NCBI GenBank assembly: GCA_021296435.1
Contig: JAGWAK010000010.1
Span: forward strand, 1 to 22,482
Origin: Acidimicrobiia bacterium
GTDB lineage: Bacteria; Actinomycetota; Acidimicrobiia; Acidimicrobiales; CATQHL01
Direction: 5' to 3'
DNA: 22,482 bases
A program made the position numbers and the translations under genes. Under the pieces are notes generated by a model. It did no database searches. It was given only the letters and a program-made list of their open reading frames with translations, and was not told the DNA's origin. Below, in pieces: positions 1-8,553 of this stretch (its first letter is position 1; each line of letters starts with the position of its first letter).

Positions 1-2
1 GC

Positions 3-2081
<2,079 letters not shown>

Positions 2082-2228
2082 CCGTGCCCGCTACCTCGGT
2101 TGTGTGCCGGTCCGGGCGGGGCCGCCGGTGCCTGTCGTCGGATCGTCTGGCGAAATCGATCCGCCGCCAGCCCCCGGCGTCCCCACCCTCGGTTGTTGGC
2201 CGGGCGGGGGCTTGAGTCGGTTAGGCCT
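2082..2228 (+). repeat. Intergenic element A, copy 1 (stem-loop with conserved loop)
   Basis: This gap fills exactly 147 bases between the molybdenum hydroxylase gene and the SsnA-like gene, the same length as the gap at 4478-4624, and the two are similar along most of their length. Stem GGATCG (2140-2145) pairs perfectly with CGATCC (2157-2162) around the 11-nt loop TCTGGCGAAAT. A short module CCTCGGTTGT occurs at both ends (2094 and 2187). No coding sense is apparent, although an open frame from 2100 runs through it into the downstream gene. Confidence 0.75.
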
Positions 2229-3278
2229 ATGACCTCCGCTTACACGACGCCGGGGCTCGTCTGTGCCCATCATCACCTGTACTCGGCGCTGGCTCGGGGG
2301 ATGCCGGCTCCTCCTCGGACCCCGCATGGGTTCCTCGAGATCCTGGAGTTGGTCTGGTGGCGGCTGGATCGGGCCTTGGATCTGGACCTGATTCATTGGT
2401 CGGCCAAGCTCGGTGCTTTGGAGTGCCTGGAGGTGGGGTGCACGGCGGTGATCGACCACCACGAGTCGCCAAACGCCATCGAGGGGTCGCTGTCGGTCAT
2501 TGCCGACGCCTGTTCTGAGGTTGGGGTTCGGGCGAGTTGTGCCTACGGCGTTACCGACCGGCACGGGGCTGACGGGGCTCGACGGGGGTTGGTGGAGAAC
2601 GAGCGCTTCCTGCGTGAGGGCGGCGACGGCTATGTGGGCGTCCATGCGGCGTTCACCTGCACCGACGAGACCCTCGAGGCCGCCGCCGGTCTGGCCGCCG
2701 ACCTGGGGGTGGGTGTGCACATCCACGTGGCCGAGGGGGAGGCGGACGCCCCGGCCGCGGAGCGGTTGGCCGACCTCAGCCGTCCGGACTGGCTGCTGAT
2801 CCACGGGGTGCACCTGCCCGACCGGCACGAACTCCAGGGCACCCTGGTGCACAACCCCCGCTCCAACATGAACAACGCCGTGGGCTACGCCCGCCCGGCC
2901 CGGTTCGAGGCGACTGGCAATCCCGTGGCGCTTGGCACCGACGGGATCGGTTCGGACATGCTGGACGAATTCCGCATCGCTTACGTGCGGCTGCGGGAGA
3001 GCGACGTGACCGCCAGCCCGGAGACTCCCTGGCAGTGGCTGTCGACCGGCTGGGATCTCATGCCCGAGGCCCGCAACGACCACGTCACCTGGAACTACGC
3101 CGCCATGGAGCCCTGGCACCTGGCCTTCAGCCCCGGCGTGCGCCCCGAGCGGGTGGAAGTGGCCGGCGAGGAGGTCTGGGCCGACGGTCGATCCACCCGT
3201 GTCGACGCCGCCGAGGTGCGGGCCAAGGCCGCCGAGGCCGCCCAGCGCCTCTTCCGCCGCCTCGACGACCTGGACTGA
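2229..3278 (+). CDS. SsnA-like amidohydrolase (N-terminally short)
   Basis: Metal-dependent amidohydrolase of the TIM-barrel superfamily, closest in my judgement to SsnA (putative aminohydrolase of purine/selenium-linked clusters). Metal-ligand candidates are H14 and H16 in CAHHHLYSA, H166 (HIHVAEG), H192 (IHGVHL) and D238 (LGTDGIGSD); the SsnA-type segment NPRSNMNNAVGYA precedes the Asp. The protein has 349 residues, whereas SsnA proteins are about 440, and the ~55 residues that form the N-terminal beta domain are absent: the HxH motif begins almost at the start. The frame is open back to 2100, but that stretch is intergenic element A and looks non-coding. I chose ATG 2229 because it aligns with the equally placed ATG of the amidase after copy 2 of the same element. 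The first ~400 bases have weaker third-position GC than neighbouring genes. Deaminase activity is inferred. Confidence 0.8.
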   Translation: MTSAYTTPGLVCAHHHLYSALARGMPAPPRTPHGFLEILELVWWRLDRALDLDLIHWSAKLGALECLEVGCTAVIDHHESPNAIEGSLSVIADACSEVGVRASCAYGVTDRHGADGARRGLVENERFLREGGDGYVGVHAAFTCTDETLEAAAGLAADLGVGVHIHVAEGEADAPAAERLADLSRPDWLLIHGVHLPDRHELQGTLVHNPRSNMNNAVGYARPARFEATGNPVALGTDGIGSDMLDEFRIAYVRLRESDVTASPETPWQWLSTGWDLMPEARNDHVTWNYAAMEPWHLAFSPGVRPERVEVAGEEVWADGRSTRVDAAEVRAKAAEAAQRLFRRLDDLD

Positions 3279-3332
3279 CAGGATCGATCTACCGGATCCA
3301 CGAGGAGCATGTCTGCCAGCCCACCGCCCGAC

Positions 3333-3383
3333 CGTCATTCCGGCGAAGAGCCTGCCCCGGACTCGATCCGGGGCCGGAATCCA
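3333..3383. repeat. Palindromic intergenic repeat (CGTCATTCCGGCG type)
   Basis: An outer inverted repeat ATTCCGG (3337-3343) / CCGGAAT flanks a perfect inner hairpin CCCCGGA-CTCGA-TCCGGGG. The same opening, CGTC(A/G)(T/C)TCCG, recurs three times in tandem at 13065-13150, where the last copy also ends in GGCCGGAATC. It lies in the 191-base gap between the SsnA-like and oxidoreductase genes. This resembles widespread REP-like bacterial intergenic palindromes; mobility is not shown. Confidence 0.6.
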
Positions 3384-3391
3384 CTACCGCC

Positions 3392-3416
3392 CGGTTCGGG
3401 CTGTTCATTCGAACCG
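3392..3416. repeat. Perfect 7-bp inverted repeat upstream of the F420 oxidoreductase
   Basis: CGGTTCG (3392-3398) and CGAACCG (3410-3416) form a perfect 7-bp stem with an 11-nt loop, about 55 bases before the oxidoreductase start. No T-run follows, so it is not a typical intrinsic terminator. It could be an operator or a leader hairpin; the sequence alone does not decide. Confidence 0.4.
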
Positions 3417-3458
3417 ACCGAGGAAAGAGAATCGGCCGACATGACCGAGCCGACAGCC

Positions 3459-3464
3459 AGGAGG
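3459..3464 (+). promoter_or_regulatory. Strong Shine-Dalgarno site (AGGAGG)
   Basis: Perfect AGGAGG five bases before ATG 3470. It fixes the start of the luciferase-like oxidoreductase; the same frame is open back to 3035 inside the preceding gene. Confidence 0.8.
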
Positions 3465-3469
3465 CACCC

Positions 3470-4477
3470 ATGACCGACGGCACCCGCGTGGCGATGTACC
3501 TGCAGGACGCCCATCCCCTGCGCGAGGCCATGGAGTACGTGCAGTACGCCGAGGCCAAGGGCTTCGAGGCCGTCTGGCAGGCCGAGAGCCGCCTCGTGCG
3601 CGAGGCCACGGTGCCCATGGCGGCCTTCGCCGCGGTCACCGACCACATCAAGGTGGGATCGGGCGTCGTGGCCTCCTGGACCCGCAACGCCGCCCTGCTG
3701 GCCGCCACGTTCTCCACCCTCGACGACCTGGCCCCCGGCCGGGTGCTGCTGGGCGTGGGCGCCTGGTGGGATCCTCTCGCCCGCAAGGTGGGCATCGACC
3801 GGGCTCGCCCGCTGCGCCAGATGCGCGAGGTGGTGGAGTCGGTGCGGGCCCTTCTCGCCGACCAGAACGTCACTTACGACGGCGAGTTCGTGCAACTCGA
3901 CGGCGTGGAGCTGGACTACGTGTTCCAGGAGCGCCGCCCCAAGGACGTGCCCATCTACATCGGCGCTACCGGCATGAAGATGATGGAGCTGACCGGCGAG
4001 ATCGCCGACGGCGTGGTGTTGAACTACCTGGTATCGCCCACCTACAACCAGCGGGCCATGGAGGCCCTCGAGCGGGGCGCCACCAAGGCCGGCCGCTCGG
4101 TGGACGATCTGGACCGCCCGCAGCTCGTGGTCTGCTCGGTTGACGAGGACCGCCAGGCCGCCCTCGACGGCGCCCGCCTGCTGGTCACCCAGTACCTGGG
4201 CCAGCAGCCGCACATCATGAAGGCCTCCGGGGTGCCGGAGTCGCTGCTGGAAGACGTCGGACGGGTGCTCACCTGGCCCGCCACCCTGGAGCAGGTGCAG
4301 GAGGCCTCCAAGCTGGTGCCCGACGAGGTGGTGCAGATGATCTGCGCCGCCGGCACGCCCGAGGAGTGCCGGGAGCAGGTGGAGCACTACCGCCGCAACG
4401 GCTGCACCAGCCCCATCCTCTACCCCCTCGGCGACGACGTCCGCCTGATGATCGACACCTTCGCCCCCGGCTCGTGA
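3470..4477 (+). CDS. Luciferase-like (LLM class) F420-dependent oxidoreductase
   Basis: 335-residue TIM-barrel protein of the bacterial luciferase-like family, of the kind annotated as F420-dependent or methylenetetrahydromethanopterin-reductase-like. Visible family features are the start with an early beta strand (VAMYLQDAHPL), the segment RVLLGVGAWWDPLARKVG, the typical YDGEFVQLDGVEL stretch, and VPIYIGATGMKMMELTGEIADGVVLNYLVSP, which forms the cofactor-side barrel end. F420 rather than FMN as cofactor is inferred from the family and from the F420-associated metalloprotease elsewhere in the window. It would transfer hydride to or from an unknown substrate. It lies between the SsnA-like amidohydrolase and an amidase, consistent with a shared catabolic route. 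A second intergenic element A begins right after its stop. Confidence 0.85.
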   Translation: MTDGTRVAMYLQDAHPLREAMEYVQYAEAKGFEAVWQAESRLVREATVPMAAFAAVTDHIKVGSGVVASWTRNAALLAATFSTLDDLAPGRVLLGVGAWWDPLARKVGIDRARPLRQMREVVESVRALLADQNVTYDGEFVQLDGVELDYVFQERRPKDVPIYIGATGMKMMELTGEIADGVVLNYLVSPTYNQRAMEALERGATKAGRSVDDLDRPQLVVCSVDEDRQAALDGARLLVTQYLGQQPHIMKASGVPESLLEDVGRVLTWPATLEQVQEASKLVPDEVVQMICAAGTPEECREQVEHYRRNGCTSPILYPLGDDVRLMIDTFAPGS

Positions 4478-4624
4478 AGCTCCTGGCCGCGCTCGGTTGT
4501 CGGTGTGTCCGGTCGGGGCCGCCGGTGGCCGTAGGCGGGAGCGTCTGGCGAAATCGCTCCGCCGGCCGCCCTCCGGCGTCCCCTCCCTCCAGGTTCGGCG
4601 CCCGGGCGGGACTGTAGGTAGCCC
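4478..4624 (+). repeat. Intergenic element A, copy 2
   Basis: 147-base gap homologous to 2082-2228. Stem GGAGCG (4538-4543) pairs with CGCTCC (4555-4560) around the same loop TCTGGCGAAAT; the stem extends with GGC/GCC (4534-4536 with 4561-4563) across a one-base bulge. The fourth stem pair is T-A in copy 1 and G-C here, a compensatory change. The core around TGTCCGGTCGG and GCCGCCGGTGGCC is shared with copy 3. Confidence 0.75.
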
Positions 4625-6064
4625 ATGATTGACGAGCGGGACTACATCGTTCATGACGCCGTCGGGCTGGCGGCGTTGGTGCGTTCGGGCGACGTTTCTC
4701 CCCGGGAGTTGACCGAGGCTGCGATCCGGCGGATCGAGGCCCGGAATGGCGAGCTGAATGCGGTCATTCACCCGCTGTTCGAGAAGGCGCTGGCCGCGGC
4801 CGACTCGCCGGATCTGCCCGATGGGCCGTTCCGGGGTGTGCCGATGCTTCTGAAGGATCTGTGGCCAGCCTCGGCCGGCGACCCGGTGCATCTGGGCATG
4901 ACCGTGCTGCGCGACGCCGGCTATGTGCACCCCACCGACGGTCACCAGGTGGTGCGTCTGCGAGAGGCCGGATTCACCTTCGTGGGCCGCACCAACACGC
5001 CCGAGTTGGGCCTGGTGGCGACCACAGAGCCGCTGGCCTATGGCCCCACCCGCAACCCGTGGAACACCGAGCACGGCTCCGGCGGCTCCTCGGGCGGTTC
5101 GGCCGCAGCGGTGGCCTCGGGCATGGTGCCGGTCGCCGGTGGTGGCGACGGCGGCGGTTCGATCCGCATCCCCTCGGCGCTGTGCGGCCTGGTGGGCCTG
5201 AAGCCGTCCCGGGGCAGGGTCTCCAACGGGCCCCGCGAGGACGAATCGGGCCTGTCGGTGGTGCACGTGCTGGCCCGCACCGTGCGCGACACCGCCGCGT
5301 TGCTCGACGTGCAGGCGGTGCCGTTCCCCGGCGATACGGTCATCGCCCCCCGCCCGGAGCGCCCGTTCGCGCAGGAGATCTTCGGTAAGCCCCGCCGGCT
5401 GCGGGTCGGTGTGCGGGTGGACTCGCCCGGCGACGGCAGGGTGGAGGTGGACCCCGAATGCGTCGCCGCCGCCGAGCAGGCGGCGTTGCTGCTGGAAGGG
5501 CTCGGCCACACCGTGGAGGCCACGGGTCCCGCGGCGCTCAGCGACGAGCGCCTGCTGGCCAACTTCGCCAAGACCTGGGGCGTCAGTACGGCCTTCGCCC
5601 TCGACCAGGTGGGCGAGATGATCGGCCGCCCCCTCACCGAGGAGGACGTCGAGCCGGCGACGTGGTTCTCCGCCGACCGGGGCCGCAAGACCCCCGCCAA
5701 CGACTTGCTGCAGACCCAGTACGCCACGCAACTCTTCGGCCGGGCCATGGCCGCCTGGTGGGCAGACGGGTGGGATCTGCTCATCACCCCCACCACGGCC
5801 CGCCCCGCCCCCGTCATCGGCGAGCTGGTGTCGACTCCTGAGAACATCCTGGCGAGCTTCGTCAACTCGCTGCCGTACGGCACCTTCACCCTGCCGTTCA
5901 ACCTCACCGGCCAGCCAGCCATCTCGATCCCCATGGGCCAAACCGCCACCGGCCTCCCCGTCGGCGCCCAACTCGCCGCCGCCTACGGCCGCGAGGATCT
6001 CCTCCTCGGGGTCGCCGCCCAACTGGAAGCCACCAACCCCTGGCCCCACCTCCCCCCGGACTGA
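4625..6064 (+). CDS. Amidase-signature family hydrolase
   Basis: 479-residue amidase-signature enzyme hydrolysing an unidentified amide. The Ser-cisSer-Lys triad is clear: K77 (PMLLKDL), cis-S155 in HGSGGSSGGSAAA, and nucleophile S179 in GGGDGGGSIRIPS; the 24-residue spacing between the two serines matches the family. The segment GMVPVAGGGDGGGSIRIPS resembles the NylA-like (6-aminohexanoate cyclic-dimer hydrolase) and general amidase branches rather than GatA, and no gatB or gatC is nearby. The length is normal. The start ATG 4625 lies at the same distance from intergenic element A as the SsnA-like start. It could act on an amide produced by the upstream hydroxylase/amidohydrolase steps; this is inference. 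The first ~300 bases use less GC-rich third positions than the rest. Confidence 0.88.
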   Translation: MIDERDYIVHDAVGLAALVRSGDVSPRELTEAAIRRIEARNGELNAVIHPLFEKALAAADSPDLPDGPFRGVPMLLKDLWPASAGDPVHLGMTVLRDAGYVHPTDGHQVVRLREAGFTFVGRTNTPELGLVATTEPLAYGPTRNPWNTEHGSGGSSGGSAAAVASGMVPVAGGGDGGGSIRIPSALCGLVGLKPSRGRVSNGPREDESGLSVVHVLARTVRDTAALLDVQAVPFPGDTVIAPRPERPFAQEIFGKPRRLRVGVRVDSPGDGRVEVDPECVAAAEQAALLLEGLGHTVEATGPAALSDERLLANFAKTWGVSTAFALDQVGEMIGRPLTEEDVEPATWFSADRGRKTPANDLLQTQYATQLFGRAMAAWWADGWDLLITPTTARPAPVIGELVSTPENILASFVNSLPYGTFTLPFNLTGQPAISIPMGQTATGLPVGAQLAAAYGREDLLLGVAAQLEATNPWPHLPPD

Positions 6065-6180
6065 ACCCCAGGCCAACCCGGGTCCAAGACTGTCCGGTCG
6101 GCGCCACCGGTGGCCGTCGGCGGCGTGTCTGGCGAAAGCGCCCGGCGCCGTCCCCCGACGTCGCCTTCCTCGGTTGATCT
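6065..6180 (+). repeat. Intergenic element A, copy 3 (divergent)
   Basis: Starts just after the amidase stop, like the other copies: the loop TCTGGCGAAAG (6128-6138) lies 63 bases past the first base after the stop, versus 64 and 66 in copies 1 and 2. TGTCCGGTCGG (6091-6101) and ACCGGTGGCCGT (6106-6117) match copy 2, and CCTCGGTTG closes the element near 6169. The stem is imperfect here, with a G-U pair and a C-C mismatch. Confidence 0.65.
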
Positions 6181-6200
6181 CACCGGCCCGCCGTTAACCT
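6174..6200 (+). promoter_or_regulatory. Candidate promoter for tRNA-Thr
   Basis: TTGATC (6174-6179), a 15-base spacer and TAACCT (6195-6200) lie 42 bases before the mature tRNA. The spacer is short, so the -35 assignment is uncertain; the -10 is the more convincing part because similar hexamers recur upstream of other genes in the window. Confidence 0.45.
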
Positions 6201-6241
6201 GTGCCGAGATGTCCGCCGGGGAGGCTCCCGGCGGGATCGGT

Positions 6242-6314
6242 GCCCGAGTAGCTCAGTCGGCAGAGCGATTCATTCGTAATGAATAGGTCCGGGGTTCGAT
6301 TCCCCGCTCGGGCT
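6242..6314 (+). tRNA. tRNA-Thr (anticodon CGU)
   Basis: All stems fold. Acceptor GCCCGAG (6242-6248) pairs with CTCGGGC (6307-6313); anticodon stem ATTCA/TGAAT encloses the loop TTCGTAA with anticodon CGT at 6275-6277, reading ACG (Thr). T stem CGGGG/CCCCG encloses TTCGATT (6295-6301). The discriminator is T (6314) and CCA is not encoded. Confidence 0.96.
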
Positions 6315-6369
6315 CAACGGGGAATGTCTCGCCGGCGGCGGGTGGTGATTGAGGGTGATCGGCGGCTTC

Positions 6370-6375
6370 TAGGCT
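6370..6375 (+). promoter_or_regulatory. Candidate -10 (TAGGCT) giving a leaderless sigma-factor mRNA
   Basis: TAGGCT ends seven bases before the A of ATG 6382, the distance at which transcription normally starts, and no Shine-Dalgarno site lies before the ATG. hemQ at 16421 has the same geometry. TTGAGG (6349-6354) is a possible but short-spaced -35. Confidence 0.5.
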
Positions 6376-6381
6376 GGTGGC

Positions 6382-6984
6382 ATGGCTGATCGGGCTCGAT
6401 TCGTTGAGTTGGCGATGCCCTACATGGACCAGCTCTACGGTGCCGCCCGGCGTATGACGCGCAACGACGCCGCGGCCGAGGACCTGGTGCAGGAGACCTA
6501 CCTGCGGGCCTACAAGGGCTTCGACCGCTTCACCGAGGGTACCAACCTGCGGGCCTGGCTGTTCCGCATCCTCACGAACCTGTACATCAACGAGTACCGC
6601 CGCCGCAGGCGCCGGCCCGAAGAGGTGGACCTCGGCGACACCGACAGCCTCTACCTGTACCGGGGCCTCGGCGGCGCCGACAGCGCCCGGCTGTCCCGCA
6701 GCGCCGAGGACGAACTGCTCGACGGGCTGACCTCCGTCGAGGTGCGCGACGCCATCGAAGCGCTCCCGGAGGGCTACCGCGTGGCCGTGCTGCTGGCCGA
6801 CGTGGAGGGCTTCGCCTACAAGGAGATCGCCGAGATCCTGGACATCCCCATCGGCACGGTCATGAGCCGGCTGCATCGGGGAAGAAAGCGGCTGCGCCAG
6901 ACGTTGCAGGAATTCGGGGAGGCCCGCGGCCTCGACGACGACGACTCGCCGGTTGCGGCCATATCCCCCGGAGCACAGAGATGA
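6382..6984 (+). CDS. SigR/SigH-type ECF RNA polymerase sigma factor
   Basis: 200-residue group IV sigma factor. Region 2 spans roughly residues 10-75, with the AAEDLVQETYLRAYKGFDRF helix and NLRAWLFRILTNLYINEYRR. Region 4 spans about 128-178, with LPEGYRVAVLLADVEGFAYKEIAEIL and the helix-turn-helix GTVMSRLHRGRKRLR. The RNEGRG-like style and the adjoining RsrA-like protein place it with the redox-responsive SigR/SigH group of actinobacteria. Its stop overlaps the start of the anti-sigma gene (ATGA at 6981-6984), the usual arrangement for stoichiometric expression. A basic stretch RRRRRR sits at 73-78 between region 2 and the linker. A TAGGCT hexamer seven bases before the ATG suggests a leaderless transcript. 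Its regulon is expected to cover thiol-oxidative stress, from family knowledge. Confidence 0.92.
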   Translation: MADRARFVELAMPYMDQLYGAARRMTRNDAAAEDLVQETYLRAYKGFDRFTEGTNLRAWLFRILTNLYINEYRRRRRRPEEVDLGDTDSLYLYRGLGGADSARLSRSAEDELLDGLTSVEVRDAIEALPEGYRVAVLLADVEGFAYKEIAEILDIPIGTVMSRLHRGRKRLRQTLQEFGEARGLDDDDSPVAAISPGAQR

Positions 6985-7292
6985 ACGAATTCCCGCCCCC
7001 GGACCCGTTCGGGCCGCTCGCCGAATGCTCCGGGGTGCCCGGCGCGTGCCCGCTCGCCGCGCAGCGGATCCTGCAAGCCACCGAGGGCATCCCCGACCCC
7101 ACCCGGATCGCCGCGCTGCGCCGGGACCTGGTGAACTGCGCCCCCTGCATCGCCACCTTCGACACGCAGCTGAACGTGCAGAGCCTCGTGGCGCTGCACT
7201 GCCGTGAGCAGGCCCCCGAGTCGCTGCGCATCCGCATCTCCGAGACCCTCCAGCGCATCGACCTCAGCAAGATCGACGTCACCGACCTCTAG
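6981..7292 (+). CDS. RsrA-like zinc anti-sigma factor with His-to-Asp ligand change
   Basis: 103-residue partner of the preceding sigma factor. The family's core H-x3-C-x2-C motif is recognisable as D49-x3-C53-x2-C56 (DLVNCAPC), followed by an RsrA-like helix ending in HCREQAPESLRIRI (H73, C74). C16 and C23 could supply the upstream cysteine that forms the redox disulfide in RsrA. The zinc-ligand His of RsrA is Asp here, so metal binding or redox set-point may differ; H73 is the only histidine. The protein is cytosolic, with no membrane segment. The start overlaps the sigma stop by four bases. Assignment rests on position plus the CxxC and CREQAPESLR segments. Confidence 0.82.
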   Translation: MNEFPPPDPFGPLAECSGVPGACPLAAQRILQATEGIPDPTRIAALRRDLVNCAPCIATFDTQLNVQSLVALHCREQAPESLRIRISETLQRIDLSKIDVTDL

Positions 7293-7295
7293 GAT
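7290..7295 (+). promoter_or_regulatory. Possible -10 (TAGGAT) over the anti-sigma stop codon
   Basis: TAGGAT overlaps the TAG stop of the anti-sigma gene and ends seven bases before GTG 7302, the same spacing as before the sigma factor and hemQ. It may drive the small membrane protein. Weak by itself. Confidence 0.25.
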
Positions 7296-7301
7296 GTGGC
7301 C

Positions 7302-7454
7302 GTGGCCCTGATGGCGGTTGTCTGGCACTGGTGGATCGCCCCCCTGCTGGTGGCGCTCACGGTCCTGGCGATCATCGCCACGATCGCCGGCTACTTCAAG
7401 GTGGTCCACGGGCAGCGCTACCCGCCGCGGGGCAAGGAGCGGGCGCCCGAGTGA
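7302..7454 (+). CDS. Small single-pass membrane protein, unknown function
   Basis: About 50 residues from GTG 7302 (alternatives GTG 7296 and ATG 7311). One hydrophobic helix of roughly 23 residues, containing HWWIAPLLVALTVLAIIATI, is followed by a basic cytosolic-type tail ending YPPRGKERAPE. It fills the space between the anti-sigma gene and the metalloprotease gene, and its GC-rich third positions match real genes nearby. I do not recognise a family. It may belong to the sigma operon or to the metalloprotease; the stop lies 25 bases before the metalloprotease GTG. Confidence 0.6.
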   Translation: MALMAVVWHWWIAPLLVALTVLAIIATIAGYFKVVHGQRYPPRGKERAPE

Positions 7455-7479
7455 GCCGCCCCGCCAATCGGGACACACC

Positions 7480-8553
7480 GTGAGCCAAGCCGTCGACTGG
7501 GATCTCGCCCAGAGGGTCGCCTTCCGGGTGGCCGAGCGCGGCACCCAGCCCAACCTCCGCTCGCCGGAGGTCCGATCGATCGGCCGGGACTTCGAAGAGG
7601 CCACCGAGCAGGCCGAGCGCCTCGTGGCCGAGGCCACCGGCCTGGAGGTGGCGAGCAACGCACGGGCCATGGTGGTGGACCGCCGCTCGTGGATCCGCGC
7701 CAACGTGGCGTCGTTCCAGCGGCTGCTGCGCCCCCTCACCGACCGCATGGCCGAGAACGGCGACGGGTCGGGCCCCATGTTCGAGATCACCCGCATGATG
7801 AGCGGCGCCGAGGTGGGGGCGCTGCTGGGGTGGATGTCCACCCGCGTGCTTGGCCAGTACGACCTGCTGATCATCGAGGACGACAAGCCCGACGACCAGG
7901 ACATGGTGTACTACGTGGGGCCGAACATCGCCGTCCTGGAGCGCCGCCACGGCTTCCCCGCCCACGAGTTCCGCCTCTGGCTGGCGCTGCACGAGACCAC
8001 CCACCGGGCCCAGTTCATGGGCATCCCCTGGCTGCGCCGACACTTCCTGGGTCTCGTGGACGAGGCCCTCGACGTGGTGGACCCCGACCCGGGCCGCATG
8101 ATGGAGGCCGCCCGCCGCCTCATGGAGGCGCGCCGCAGCGGCGAGGATCCCTTCCGCCAGGGCGGGTTGACGGCGCTGCTGGCGCCGGAGTCCCAGCAGG
8201 GTGTGCTGGACAAGCTGTCGGGCATGATGAGTCTGCTCGAGGGCCACGGCGACGTGACCATGGACCGCGCCGGGGCGGACCGCCTGTCGGAGTCGGCCCG
8301 GTTCGGCAGGGTGCTGCGGGCCCGGCGGTCCTCGGCCCGCGGGCTGAACAAGCTGCTGCAGCGCCTCGTGGGAATCGAGGCCAAGCTGTATCAGTACCAG
8401 GCGGGTGAGGCCTTCATCGACGCCGTGGAGCGCGTGGAGGGGGCGGCGTTCGTGGAGCGGGCCTGGGAGGCGCCGGACTGCCTCCCCAGCATGGGCGAGA
8501 TCAAGTCCCCGAAGCTGTGGATCGAGCGGATGAACGCCCGCGCGGCGGCCTGA
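7480..8553 (+). CDS. Zinc-dependent metalloprotease, DUF2342 / F420-biosynthesis-associated family
   Basis: 357-residue protein of the actinobacterial family annotated as zinc-dependent metalloprotease or coenzyme-F420-biosynthesis-associated protein; its real role is not established. The HExxH motif is H171-E-T-T-H175 in LALHETTHRAQF. Further family features are an early DWDLAQRVAFRVA helix, MSGAEVGALLGWMSTRVLGQYDL, and LLEGHGDVTMDRAG, where a third zinc ligand may lie. GTG 7480 is chosen because the protein then begins with the typical (M)SQAVDWDLA; the frame is open upstream to 7318, but that stretch is the small membrane protein in another frame. No signal peptide is present. Downstream tilS may overlap it by 37 bases. 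In many actinobacteria this family is reported next to tilS and hpt, as here. Confidence 0.85.
   Translation: MSQAVDWDLAQRVAFRVAERGTQPNLRSPEVRSIGRDFEEATEQAERLVAEATGLEVASNARAMVVDRRSWIRANVASFQRLLRPLTDRMAENGDGSGPMFEITRMMSGAEVGALLGWMSTRVLGQYDLLIIEDDKPDDQDMVYYVGPNIAVLERRHGFPAHEFRLWLALHETTHRAQFMGIPWLRRHFLGLVDEALDVVDPDPGRMMEAARRLMEARRSGEDPFRQGGLTALLAPESQQGVLDKLSGMMSLLEGHGDVTMDRAGADRLSESARFGRVLRARRSSARGLNKLLQRLVGIEAKLYQYQAGEAFIDAVERVEGAAFVERAWEAPDCLPSMGEIKSPKLWIERMNARAAA

Noticed and set aside
3335..6076. Long - strand open frame (913 codons) opposite the oxidoreductase and amidase genes
   Set aside because: Same antisense composition effect; no motif, and the + strand genes are certain.
6318..6350. 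SigR-type autoregulatory promoter (GGGGAAT at 6319-6325) before the sigma factor
   Set aside because: The GGAAT part is good, but the expected GTT about 18 bases later is absent (GTG at best), so I do not call it.
6065..6382. tRNA-Thr as an integration site of a mobile island
   Set aside because: No integrase, transposase or direct repeat of the tRNA 3' end is visible. The repeats nearby are short intergenic elements, not att sites.
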